NCBI GenBank assembly: GCA_045578845.1
Contig: JAZNLA010000061.1
Location: forward strand, 1-64,000
Length of the DNA stretch: 64,000 bases
Direction: 5' to 3'
Origin: UMGS172 sp045578845
GTDB lineage: Bacteria > Bacillota > Clostridia > Oscillospirales > Acutalibacteraceae
Positions within the stretch are counted from its first letter, which is position 1. Each line of letters starts with the position of its first letter. Positions 51,051 through 60,400 of this stretch are shown piece by piece. The notes under the pieces were generated by a model, which was not told the DNA's origin, searched no databases, and worked only from the letters and a program-made list of their open reading frames with translations. The translations under genes were made by a program, and so were the position numbers.

Positions 51051-51177
51051 CTACTGTCTACAAATCGGGGACGGTGTTTACAACGTTTTGCGAAATCCCC
51101 CTGTCTTGCCGAACGGTAATCCGCTTATTTGCACAAAAATAAAACTTTTTGCGATGGCAAAAAGCAGTAAGTTGTAA

Positions 51178-51206
51178 TTGACTTTGGGTGTGATATAGGG
51201 TACAAT
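51178..51206 (+). promoter_or_regulatory. Promoter of the pyrH operon
   Basis: TTGACT (51178-51183), 17-base spacer, TACAAT (51201-51206), 35 bases before the pyrH start. Confidence 0.72.
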
Positions 51207-51241
51207 GTAAATGAATATAAATTTAACGGAGTTGTGAAATT

Positions 51242-51946
51242 ATGGAACCTGCATTTAAACGAATTTTACTCAAACTCAGCGGCGAGGTGCTTGCCGGCGA
51301 AAAGAAAACGGGCATTGATTTTGGGATGGTTGAAACGGTTTCGGAACGTATTAAAACAATCGTTGAAATGGGTGTTGAGGTCGGTATTGTTATCGGCGGC
51401 GGCAACTTTTGGCGTGGTAGGTCGAGCGGCAGTATGGACCGCACAAGGGCCGACAGTATGGGTATGCTTGCCACCGTTATAAACTGCCTTGCACTTTGTG
51501 ACACTTTAGAGCAAATGGGTGTAAAATCCACTGTTATGACGGCGGTTGATATGAACAAAATCGCCGAGCCGTTTACCGCAAGAGGTGCTAAAGAACGTTT
51601 GGAAAAGGGCGAGGTTGTAATCTTCGGTGCGGGTACGGGAAATCCGTTCTTCTCAACCGATACGGGTGCCGCACTGCGTGCTGCAGAGATAAATGCAGAT
51701 GTTATCTTTAAGGCAACCAACGTTGACGGTGTTTACGACTCTGACCCCAATAAAAACCCCGATGCCAAAAAGTTCGACACCTTAACACATTCCGATGTTT
51801 TAGCAAAGGATTTACACGTAATGGATGCCGCGGCGGCTTCGCTTTGCAGGGACAACGACATTAACATACTTGTATTTAACCTTAACGACCCCGACAATAT
51901 TGTACGTGCGGTCAAGGGTGAAAAAATAGGCACATTGGTAAAGTAA
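51242..51946 (+). CDS. pyrH: UMP kinase
   Basis: 234 residues. Amino-acid-kinase fold enzyme making UDP. N-terminal FKRILLKLSGEVLAGEK, GIVIGGGNFWRGR, and AGTGNPFFSTDTGAALRA are diagnostic. The allosteric GTP/UTP regulation known for the family is presumed. First gene of pyrH-frr-uppS-cdsA-dxr-rseP-ispG-polC, a conserved bacterial order (tsf and rpsB are not upstream here). Confidence 0.96.
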   Translation: MEPAFKRILLKLSGEVLAGEKKTGIDFGMVETVSERIKTIVEMGVEVGIVIGGGNFWRGRSSGSMDRTRADSMGMLATVINCLALCDTLEQMGVKSTVMTAVDMNKIAEPFTARGAKERLEKGEVVIFGAGTGNPFFSTDTGAALRAAEINADVIFKATNVDGVYDSDPNKNPDAKKFDTLTHSDVLAKDLHVMDAAAASLCRDNDINILVFNLNDPDNIVRAVKGEKIGTLVK

Positions 51947-51966
51947 TAGAAATAAGGAGATATATT

Positions 51967-52521
51967 ATGAAAACGGTTATAAGCAATACAGAAAGTAAAA
52001 TGGAAAAGAGCCTTGACTCGGTAGCAAGAGATTTTGCGGGAGTCAGAGCAGGCAGAGCCAATCCTTCGGTACTTGACAAGGTAGCGGTCGATTATTACGG
52101 CTGTCCCACACCTATAAATCAGTTGGCGTCGGTTTCGGTTGCCGAGGCGAGAGTTTTGCAAATTCAACCCTATGATGCTTCGGTTTTAAAGGCCATTGAA
52201 AAGGCAATTTTAGTGTCGGACATCGGTATCAATCCTCAAAATGACGGCAGAATTATCCGTCTTACATTCCCGCCGCTTACCGAGGAAAGACGTAAAGATT
52301 TGGCAAAAGAAATCAAAAAACTTGCCGAAGAAGGAAAGGTTGCTGTTCGTTCGATAAGACGTGACGCCATTGAAAAATTAAAGGCATTAAAGAAAAACAA
52401 CGAAATCACCGAAGACGACCAAGCAAACGGTGAAAAGAAAATCCAAACCCTTACAGACAAATACTGCAAGGAAATTGACGACCTTACCGCAGTAAAAGAA
52501 AAGGAAATCATGGAGATTTAA
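51967..52521 (+). CDS. frr: Ribosome recycling factor
   Basis: 184 residues, usual length. With EF-G it splits post-termination ribosomes. Signatures: FAGVRAGRANPSVLDKV near the N-terminus, PYDASVLKAIEKAI and RKDLAKEIKKLAEEGKVAVR in the long helical arm. AAGGAGA precedes the ATG, 20 bases after pyrH. Confidence 0.96.
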   Translation: MKTVISNTESKMEKSLDSVARDFAGVRAGRANPSVLDKVAVDYYGCPTPINQLASVSVAEARVLQIQPYDASVLKAIEKAILVSDIGINPQNDGRIIRLTFPPLTEERRKDLAKEIKKLAEEGKVAVRSIRRDAIEKLKALKKNNEITEDDQANGEKKIQTLTDKYCKEIDDLTAVKEKEIMEI

Positions 52522-52543
52522 GTTAAAGAGAGGTGTTACTTTA

Positions 52544-53299
52544 GTGTTTGGCAGAAAGAAACAAATTTTGCCCACAGTGTTGCCCAACCATATCGGCATT
52601 ATCATGGACGGCAATGGCAGATGGGCTAAAAAAAGAATGTTGCCCCGTTCGGCAGGCCATGCTGCAGGGTCGGAGAACTTTAAAACCATTGCCCGCTACT
52701 GTAACAAAATCGGTATAAAATATCTTACCGTTTACGCATTTTCGACCGAAAACTGGAAACGTCCGAAAGACGAAGTTGACGGTATTATGAACTTGCTTCG
52801 CAAGTATTTAAGGGACTCCGAAAACTTTAAAGCCGAAAACATTAAACTTCGGTTTATAGGCGAACTGTCGGTACTGCCCGAAGATATCAAGGAACTTATC
52901 AAAAAGGCGGAGTATGACTCTAAAGACGCTACCGGCCTTACGGTCAACATGGCGGTTAATTACGGCGGCAGAGATGAGATTTTGCACGCGGTTAAGGATA
53001 TTTGCCGCGAGGTGCAAAGCGGCAGTTTGGATATAAACGACATCACTGAGAAGTCGGTTACCGACCGCCTTTACATGAGTGACTGCCCCGAACCCGATTT
53101 TATAATCAGACCAAGCGGTGAGTATAGGCTTTCCAACTTTCTCGTTTGGCAGTCAGCTTATGCTGAGTTTTGGTATTCAGATGTTTTATGGCCCGATTTT
53201 TCTACCAAAGATTTAGACCGAGCCATTGCTGATTTCAGTCTTCGCAACCGTCGTTTCGGCGGGGTGGAAGAAGAAAAGGAAGAAGATAAAAAATGCTGA
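52544..53299 (+). CDS. uppS: Undecaprenyl diphosphate synthase (cis-prenyltransferase)
   Basis: 251 residues from GTG. Builds the C55 lipid carrier for cell-wall precursors. Motifs: IIMDGNGRWAKKR with the metal-binding Asp, YAFSTENWKRP, NYGGRDEI, and PDFIIRPSGEYRLSNFLVWQSAYAEFW. The C-terminus (EEEKEEDKKC) overlaps cdsA by 7 bases. Confidence 0.96.
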   Translation: MFGRKKQILPTVLPNHIGIIMDGNGRWAKKRMLPRSAGHAAGSENFKTIARYCNKIGIKYLTVYAFSTENWKRPKDEVDGIMNLLRKYLRDSENFKAENIKLRFIGELSVLPEDIKELIKKAEYDSKDATGLTVNMAVNYGGRDEILHAVKDICREVQSGSLDINDITEKSVTDRLYMSDCPEPDFIIRPSGEYRLSNFLVWQSAYAEFWYSDVLWPDFSTKDLDRAIADFSLRNRRFGGVEEEKEEDKKC

Positions 53300-54114
53300 C
53301 CAGAATTATCAGTGCCATAGTCGGTGCGGCAATTTTTGCGGCGGCTATTGTTGCCTCAATTAAAATTGATTCAATGATTTTGTTTGTACTCATCACTTGG
53401 GTGGGTACTATTGGTGTTTTCGAGGCACTTGTAAACACAGGTTATGTAAAGTCGAGATTGGTTGCTTTTTGCTGCCTTATTTATTCACTTATAGTGCCGT
53501 TTGCGTACAGTGAGTATATCCCCGTGCCCCATACGGTTTTTGTCGTGTTATTGGGATTTATACTGTTTGCGGCAGGTATGTGCAATCACGAAAAAATCAC
53601 ACCGTTTGACGTGAGTTACGCGTTCGCGGTTACGGTTGCGATTACCTTTTGTTTCTGGGCGTTCGCGGCTCTGTTCCAGTCGGGCAAATACGGACTTTTC
53701 TATATGCTTTTGGCGGTGCTTATGGCTTGGGGTTGCGACACAGGTGCATATTTTACAGGTGTATTTTTGGGCAAACACAAACTTGCCCCCGAAATCAGTC
53801 CTAAAAAGACTATTGAAGGTGCAATAGGCGGTGTTATTTTTGCCATGATTTTGATGTTTGTTGCCTGTTTTGTCTTTAACAAAGTTACGGGTGTTGCAAC
53901 TAATGTGACATTGCTTATGATAGCGTCACCTATACTCGCTATTGCGGGTATGCTCGGCGACCTTATTGCATCATATGTTAAAAGAGCAAGCGGAATTAAA
54001 GACTACGGCAAAATTATGCCCGGTCACGGCGGTGTTTTAGACCGTTTTGACAGTATCATGACGGTTGTGCCGCTCATATATTTAATGGTTACCTATCTTC
54101 CTGTTTTAAAATAA
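53293..54114 (+). CDS. cdsA: Phosphatidate cytidylyltransferase
   Basis: 273 residues, about eight membrane helices. Makes CDP-diacylglycerol for phospholipids. The C-terminal CdsA signature is present: SPKKTIEGAIGG then GDLIASYVKRASGIKDYGKIMPGHGGVLDRFDS. Overlaps uppS, and dxr begins 10 bases downstream. Confidence 0.95.
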   Translation: MLTRIISAIVGAAIFAAAIVASIKIDSMILFVLITWVGTIGVFEALVNTGYVKSRLVAFCCLIYSLIVPFAYSEYIPVPHTVFVVLLGFILFAAGMCNHEKITPFDVSYAFAVTVAITFCFWAFAALFQSGKYGLFYMLLAVLMAWGCDTGAYFTGVFLGKHKLAPEISPKKTIEGAIGGVIFAMILMFVACFVFNKVTGVATNVTLLMIASPILAIAGMLGDLIASYVKRASGIKDYGKIMPGHGGVLDRFDSIMTVVPLIYLMVTYLPVLK

Positions 54115-54123
54115 GGTGATAAT

Positions 54124-55269
54124 ATGTCAAAAAGTATAGCGGTGTTAGGCTCTACGGGGTCAATAGGTACACAGACCTTAGATGTTGCAAGACGTAATGG
54201 CTTTAGGGTTGAAACCCTTGCGGCTCACAGTAACATTAAATTATTAGAAGAACAGATTAGAGAATTTAAACCCAAAACGGTTGCCGTATTAAACGAGCAG
54301 GCGGGAAAAGAACTTAAAACCGCCGTAGCCGATACTAACACAAAGGTCATTTTCGGCAGTGAGTCGGTTACATCTGCTGCCGCTTCTACAGGTGCCGATA
54401 CGGTGCTTAATGCGATAGTCGGTATTGCGGGATTGAAACCCACCTTGGCGGCAATAGAAAACGGCAAGGAAATAGCACTTGCCAACAAAGAAACCTTGGT
54501 TACGGGCGGCAGTTTGGTAAAAAGAAAACTAAAAGAAAAAAATGTTAAATTACTGCCGGTTGATAGTGAACATTCGGCTATTTTTCAGTGTTTGCAAGGT
54601 GCCCCCGAGGGTGCCTTAAAACGCATAATTTTGACCGCTTCGGGTGGTCCTTTTTTCGGAAAAACACGCGAAGAACTAAAACAAGTTACACCCGCAATGG
54701 CTCTTAAACACCCTAACTGGAATATGGGTGCTAAAATCACCATTGACTCGGCAACCTTAATGAATAAAGGTCTTGAAGTTATTGAGGCGGTGCATCTTTT
54801 TGATGTTAACCCTGACAAAATAACCGTTGCGGTGCATAGGCAAAGTATAATCCATTCGGCTGTTGAGTTTAACGACGGTGCCGTTATAGCACAACTCGGT
54901 GCTCCGGATATGCGTTTGCCCATTCAGTATGCCATAACCTACCCCGAAAGGGTAGAGTGCCCGGGTGACGATTTGGACATTTTTTCAATGGGTAACCTTA
55001 CCTTCCAAAAACCCGATTTAGATACCTTTTCCTGCCTTTCTACCTGCATAAAGGCGATAGGCGAGGGCGGACTTAAACCCGCGGCGGCTAACGGTGCCAA
55101 CGAAGAGGCGGTACGGCTTTTTTTAGATGGGAAAATCGGTTTTCTCGATATCGCCGAAATCGTAGCCTTGGCAGCAGACAGTGAAAAACGCACAGGCGTC
55201 TATACTTTGGAAGAAATTTTTGACGCCGATAAAGCGGCAAGAGAAAAAGCACTTGCATTTGTGAAGTGA
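54124..55269 (+). CDS. dxr: 1-deoxy-D-xylulose 5-phosphate reductoisomerase
   Basis: 381 residues. MEP-pathway enzyme. NADPH motif GSTGSIGTQTLDV at 8-20; LANKETLVTGG; the catalytic region LLPVDSEHSAIFQCL and the flexible loop with HPNWNMGAKITIDSATLMNKGLE. With ispG just downstream it shows this organism makes isoprenoids by the MEP route, feeding uppS in the same operon. Confidence 0.97.
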   Translation: MSKSIAVLGSTGSIGTQTLDVARRNGFRVETLAAHSNIKLLEEQIREFKPKTVAVLNEQAGKELKTAVADTNTKVIFGSESVTSAAASTGADTVLNAIVGIAGLKPTLAAIENGKEIALANKETLVTGGSLVKRKLKEKNVKLLPVDSEHSAIFQCLQGAPEGALKRIILTASGGPFFGKTREELKQVTPAMALKHPNWNMGAKITIDSATLMNKGLEVIEAVHLFDVNPDKITVAVHRQSIIHSAVEFNDGAVIAQLGAPDMRLPIQYAITYPERVECPGDDLDIFSMGNLTFQKPDLDTFSCLSTCIKAIGEGGLKPAAANGANEEAVRLFLDGKIGFLDIAEIVALAADSEKRTGVYTLEEIFDADKAAREKALAFVK

Positions 55270-55321
55270 AATCGGCATAAACTAATAGGAAAATATAGCA
55301 TTTAAAAGGCGGTAATCTAAT

Positions 55322-56380
55322 TTGATTTTAGGCAGTGTTTTTGGCACTATTGCAGATGTATGGGGTACGGTTTGGCCTTATTTGGCGGCAGTTTTATTGT
55401 TTTTGTTCATGATTGTAATTCACGAACTCGGACATTTTGTTGCGGCAAAACTGCTGGGTGTCAGGGTGAATGAATTTGCGGTCGGTTTCGGACCTGCGAT
55501 ATTCAAAAAACAGGGCAAAGAAACCCTTTATTCACTGCGTGCCGTACCATTTGGCGGATTTTGTGCCATGGAAGGCGAAGACGAGGGTAGCAGTGACCCT
55601 AAAGCATTTTGCAATAAATCGGCTTGGCGAAGGCTTATAATTATTGTTGCGGGTGCATTTTGCAACCTTGTTTTCGGTCTTGTGATTGTTATGTTCATTT
55701 TAGCCCCTGCCGACCGATTTATTACCACTACCGTTGACGGTTTCCACGAAAATTCAGTCAGTGCCGAAACCTTAGCGGTCGGTGATGAGATTTTAAAAAT
55801 CAACGGCAGACGTATTTTTTCGGTCAACGATTTAAGTTACTGTCTTAGCAATGTCGAGGGCGACACCCTTAATATGCGGGTCAAAAGAAACGGTGAAAAA
55901 CACGACCTTAACGTGAAATTTAACACCGAAACGGTTGAAGATATAAATTATGTCAAGGTCGATTTCTACCTTGAAACCGAAAATAAAACATTTTTTACAT
56001 TCATAGGTCAGGCGTTCACCCGCACCTTTTCATATGCGAGGGTGGTTTGGTTTTCGCTTATTGACCTTATTACGGGCAAGTTTGGCATAAGCCAAATGTC
56101 CGGCCCTGTCGGAATAACTGCGGTAGTAGGCCAAGCGGCAAAAACGGGACTTAGCGACCTGCTTCCCATAATTGCACTCATAACGGTCAATTTAGGTGTC
56201 TTTAACCTGCTACCCGTTCCCGCACTTGACGGCGGCAGAGCCTTTTTCATACTTGTAGAAATGATAATACGCCGCAAAATTCCCGCCAAGTTCGAGGCGG
56301 TTGTTCACGGCGTAGGCCTTGTGTTGCTTTTGGGACTCATAGCCGTAATTACAATAAAGGATATTGTCGGTTTCTTTTAA
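55322..56380 (+). CDS. rseP: RseP/RasP-type site-2 intramembrane zinc protease
   Basis: 352 residues from TTG 55322. Active-site HELGH in FMIVIHELGHFVAAKLLGV; a single PDZ domain (about 130-210, GDEILKINGRRIFSVNDL); C-terminal LDGG motif in LLPVPALDGGRAFF. It cleaves anti-sigma factors or signal peptide remnants within the membrane. One PDZ domain is the Gram-positive state. Between dxr and ispG as in many Bacillota. Confidence 0.94.
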   Translation: MILGSVFGTIADVWGTVWPYLAAVLLFLFMIVIHELGHFVAAKLLGVRVNEFAVGFGPAIFKKQGKETLYSLRAVPFGGFCAMEGEDEGSSDPKAFCNKSAWRRLIIIVAGAFCNLVFGLVIVMFILAPADRFITTTVDGFHENSVSAETLAVGDEILKINGRRIFSVNDLSYCLSNVEGDTLNMRVKRNGEKHDLNVKFNTETVEDINYVKVDFYLETENKTFFTFIGQAFTRTFSYARVVWFSLIDLITGKFGISQMSGPVGITAVVGQAAKTGLSDLLPIIALITVNLGVFNLLPVPALDGGRAFFILVEMIIRRKIPAKFEAVVHGVGLVLLLGLIAVITIKDIVGFF

Positions 56381-56394
56381 AAGGGGGATTTTAA

Positions 56395-57447
56395 ATGTAT
56401 ACCCGATACGATACAAAAGCAGTAAATGTCGGTGGTATTAAGATTGGCGGCGGAAACAATGTTTCGGTTCAGTCAATGTTAAACACACCGTCTTATGATA
56501 TAGAAAAAAGCGTTGCCCAAGCGGTTGAGTTGGAAAAGGCAGGGTGCGATATTATTCGTGCCGCCATTCCCGATTTGGAATCGGTAAAACTTATTCCCGC
56601 ACTTAAAAATGCCGTCAAAACACCTATTGTTGCCGATATTCATTTTGATTATAAATTAGCGATTGAGTCGGCGGCGGCAGGGGTTGATAAAATAAGAATA
56701 AACCCCGGAAATATCGGTGACGAGCAGAGGGTAAAGGCAGTGGTGCAAGCCTGCCGACTGCGTAATATCCCCATAAGAATAGGTGTAAATTCAGGCTCGG
56801 TTGAAAAAGAAATTTTAAAAAAGTATGGTTCGCCAACCGCAGATGCACTTGTTGAGAGTGCTATGTACCACGCCTCACTGCTTGAAAAATTTGACTTTGA
56901 CGATATAGTGATTTCTATAAAATCATCAACCGTTCCCACCATGTTTTCTGCCTATAAAAAAGCGGCCGAAATATGCTCATATCCGTTGCATTTAGGCGTT
57001 ACCGAGGCGGGCACTTTCCACAGCGGAGTTATAGCTTCAAGTGCAGGCATAGGCGGTTTGCTGCTTAGCGGTATAGGGGACACGATAAGGGTATCGCTGA
57101 CCGACGAGCCTGTAAAAGAAGTTTACGCCGCAAAGGATATTTTAAAGGCGGTAGGACTAAAGAACAACGGCATAAAAATCGTTTCCTGCCCCACCTGCGG
57201 CAGAACGAGGATTGACCTTATAGGAATTGCAAAAAAGGTCGAAGAACTATTGAGAAATTGCGAAAAGAACATAACCGTAGCCGTAATGGGTTGCGTTGTG
57301 AACGGCCCGGGCGAAGCCAAAGAGGCCGACATAGGTATTGCAGGCGGTGACGGTTGCGGACTTATTTTCAAAAAGGGCGAAATTATAAAAAAAGTGCCCG
57401 AAAACGAACTTATCGAAAACCTAATGGCCGAAATCGAGAAGATGTAA
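56395..57447 (+). CDS. ispG: 4-hydroxy-3-methylbut-2-enyl diphosphate synthase
   Basis: 350 residues. [4Fe-4S] MEP-pathway enzyme. N-terminal IGGGNNVSVQSMLNTPSYD; cluster ligands in SCPTCGRTRID (two Cys) and VMGCVVNGPGEA (one Cys). Single-domain bacterial form. GGGGG ribosome-binding site 15 bases after rseP. Confidence 0.96.
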   Translation: MYTRYDTKAVNVGGIKIGGGNNVSVQSMLNTPSYDIEKSVAQAVELEKAGCDIIRAAIPDLESVKLIPALKNAVKTPIVADIHFDYKLAIESAAAGVDKIRINPGNIGDEQRVKAVVQACRLRNIPIRIGVNSGSVEKEILKKYGSPTADALVESAMYHASLLEKFDFDDIVISIKSSTVPTMFSAYKKAAEICSYPLHLGVTEAGTFHSGVIASSAGIGGLLLSGIGDTIRVSLTDEPVKEVYAAKDILKAVGLKNNGIKIVSCPTCGRTRIDLIGIAKKVEELLRNCEKNITVAVMGCVVNGPGEAKEADIGIAGGDGCGLIFKKGEIIKKVPENELIENLMAEIEKM

Positions 57448-57467
57448 AAAAGGATAAGGTGTAAATT

Positions 57468-60400
57468 TTGAGCATACATAAAATGGCAGATGTCTTCGGC
57501 AGTGTTATCGAAGATTTCAGTGAGGACATTAAAAATGCAGACTTAGAAACCTGTGATATAAATACGGAAGACAGGCGGCTTTTTGCCGGCTGTTCTTTTG
57601 CCGTATATATAAAAAAAAGTGACATATTAAGTCTGACAGACGCCATTTGTAACCGCCTTAATTTAAGTTCGGTAAAAATTTCGGGGCGTTTTGCACCCGA
57701 CTGTTATTGTGCCGCAGCGGCGGAGGACATAGCACATGAACTTCGTGCCGAAAATGTAATGATTAACGGCTATTTTAACGCCGCTTTGTTTACTGTGGAA
57801 GATAAACACACCGAAATTGAACTGAAATACGGCGGTTTTGAAACTTTACAATCGGTAGATTTTGAAAAGAAGTTTAAGGCTATGGTAAAAGACCGTTTCG
57901 GCATCGATGTAAACCTAAAGTTTACAGGCCAACTCCAAGATGTCGAAATAAAAATGCCCGAAATAAAGCAAGAGCCGATAAAATACACTGAAATTCCGCC
58001 TCAAAATAACTACGGTGGTCACGAAACACCGCGTGCCGTTCGCCCAAAGTCGCCAAAAGTTACCGAGCCGAGGCAGATTTCGGGGCTAAGTATACCTGAA
58101 GATTTAGGTATACTGCCCGACTCGGTAGAGCAGGTGTACGGTAAAACTTTAAACGGAACATTTAAAAGACTTAAAGATATAAATCCCGAGGACGACGAAA
58201 ACCTTGTTTGGGGCGAAATCTTTTTTGCCGACGCACATGCAACAAGAACGGGCAAAAGTTACATAGTAAAATTCCAAATATACGACGGTACTAACTCAAT
58301 AACGGTCAAAAACCTTATGGGTACCGCACAGTATGAGGCGTTAAGCGATATAATCAAGGTAGGAAAAACCGTTGTTGTTCACGGCAAATACGCTATGGAC
58401 GATTACGATAAGGACTACTGCCTTGAAATGGATGCCTTGGCTACCGCAAAGAAAAAAGGCGGAAGGGTTGATACTGCAGACCAAAAACGAGTAGAACTTC
58501 ATTTGCACACAAGTATGTCGCAGATGGATGCGGTGTCACCTGTAGCAAATATCATAAAACAGGCGGTAAAGTGGGGACATAAAGCAATTGCCATAACCGA
58601 CCACGGTGTCGTACAGGCGTTCCCCGACGCCATGAATACCCTTGACGATTTACGCCGCAGCGGTGAGGGTGAAGATTTTAAAATCATTTACGGTGTTGAG
58701 TGTTATTTCGTTAATGATGTCACAGGTCAAGCCGACGGCGGTATCGACGGCGGTGTTGACTCGACAACCCTTGAAAGATACCATCAAATTATATTGGTTA
58801 AAGACCAAGCGGGACTTAAAAATTTATACAAGTTGGTATCTTTTGCACATCTTAATTATTATAAAAAGACGTTAAACCCGAAAAATCCCGCCAAACCCCG
58901 CCCTGCAAAGCCGTTAATTCCCCGTTCGGTGCTCGAAAAATACCGCGAGGGGCTTATTGTCGGCAGTGCTTGCGAACAGGGTGAAATTTTCCGTGCGGTA
59001 ATGGATAAAAAGTCGGAAAAAGAACTGCTTGAACTTGCCTCATTTTATGATTATTTGGAAATTCAGCCGCTCGGCAATAACGGATTTATGTTAAGGGACG
59101 GCTTAGTTCAAAACGAGAAGGATTTAATTAACTTTAACCTTAAAATTATAGAAATTGCCGACAAACTGCAAAAGCCTGTTGTTGCAACGGGCGACGTTCA
59201 CTTTTTAAACCCCGAGGATAAGGCACTGCGTACCATTTTAATGGCGGCTCAAAAGTTCAGCGATGCCGAACATCAACCGCCTTTGTATCTTAAAACAACC
59301 GACGAAATGTTGGCTGACTTTAAGTATTTGGGCGATAGGGCAAGAGAGGTTGTAATAGATAATCCAACTAAAATTGCCGACATGATAAGCGGTGAAGTCA
59401 GAGCGGTGCCGAGCGGCAACTATCCGCCTAAAATCGAAGGCTCTGACGATATTTTGACCGAAAAGGCAATGCGTAGAGCAAAGGATATTTACGGCGAAGA
59501 GTTACCGCCGACAGTTGCAGAACGCCTGCAAAGAGAACTTGACTCTATTATAAAACACGGTTTTTCGGTCATGTACGTTACGGCTCAAAAATTGGTTGAA
59601 TATTCCGAAGAAAAGGGTTATTTGGTCGGCTCGCGTGGTTCGGTCGGCTCGTCTTTTGTCGCTACAATGGCGGGTATTTCCGAAGTAAACCCACTGCAAC
59701 CGCACTATGTTTGTCCTAAATGTAAAAACACCGAATTTATTACCGACGGGACTGTCGGCTCAGGTTTTGATCTGCCGCCCAAGAAATGTCCTAAATGCGG
59801 TGCCGATTACAACCGCGACGGACACGATATACCGTTCGAAACCTTCTTAGGATTTGACGGTGACAAGGTGCCCGATATTGACCAAAACTTCTCGGGCGAA
59901 GTGCAACCCTTTGTCCACAGATACACTGAAGAACTTTTCGGTGCCGAAAACGTTTTTAAAGCGGGCACTATTTCAACCGTAGCCGATAAAACGGCATACG
60001 GTTATGTCAAAGGCTATGCCGAGGACTACGGAAAAACGGTCAATAAGGCCGAGGAAACAAGGCTTGCTACGGCTATTGATAAGGCAAGTATCAAACGCAC
60101 AACAGGTCAGCACCCCGGCGGCATGGTTGTTGTCCCGAGAGATATGGAAATTTACGATTTTTGCCCCGTTCAGCACCCTGCCGATAAGGTGGACTCCGAC
60201 ATGGTTACAACCCATTTCGATTTCCATAAAATTCACGATAATATACTGAAACTTGACGAACTCGGTCACGATGTGCCGACCATTTATAAGTATTTGGAAG
60301 AGTATACGGGCGTTCCCGTGCTCTCGGTTTCAATGAGTGATAAAGATGTTATGAGTCTGTTTTTATCGCCCGAGGTATTAGGCGTTACCGAGGCGGATAT

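Larger units (their letters stand above)
50749..51241. other. 493-base noncoding region between divergent rpmH and pyrH
   Basis: Contains the rpmH promoter (50860-50889), a half-copy of the dispersed repeat (51023-51050) and the pyrH promoter (51178-51206). I find no tRNA, no recognisable riboswitch and no convincing small ORF. DNA between about 50900 and 51020 shows nothing I can name. Confidence 0.6.
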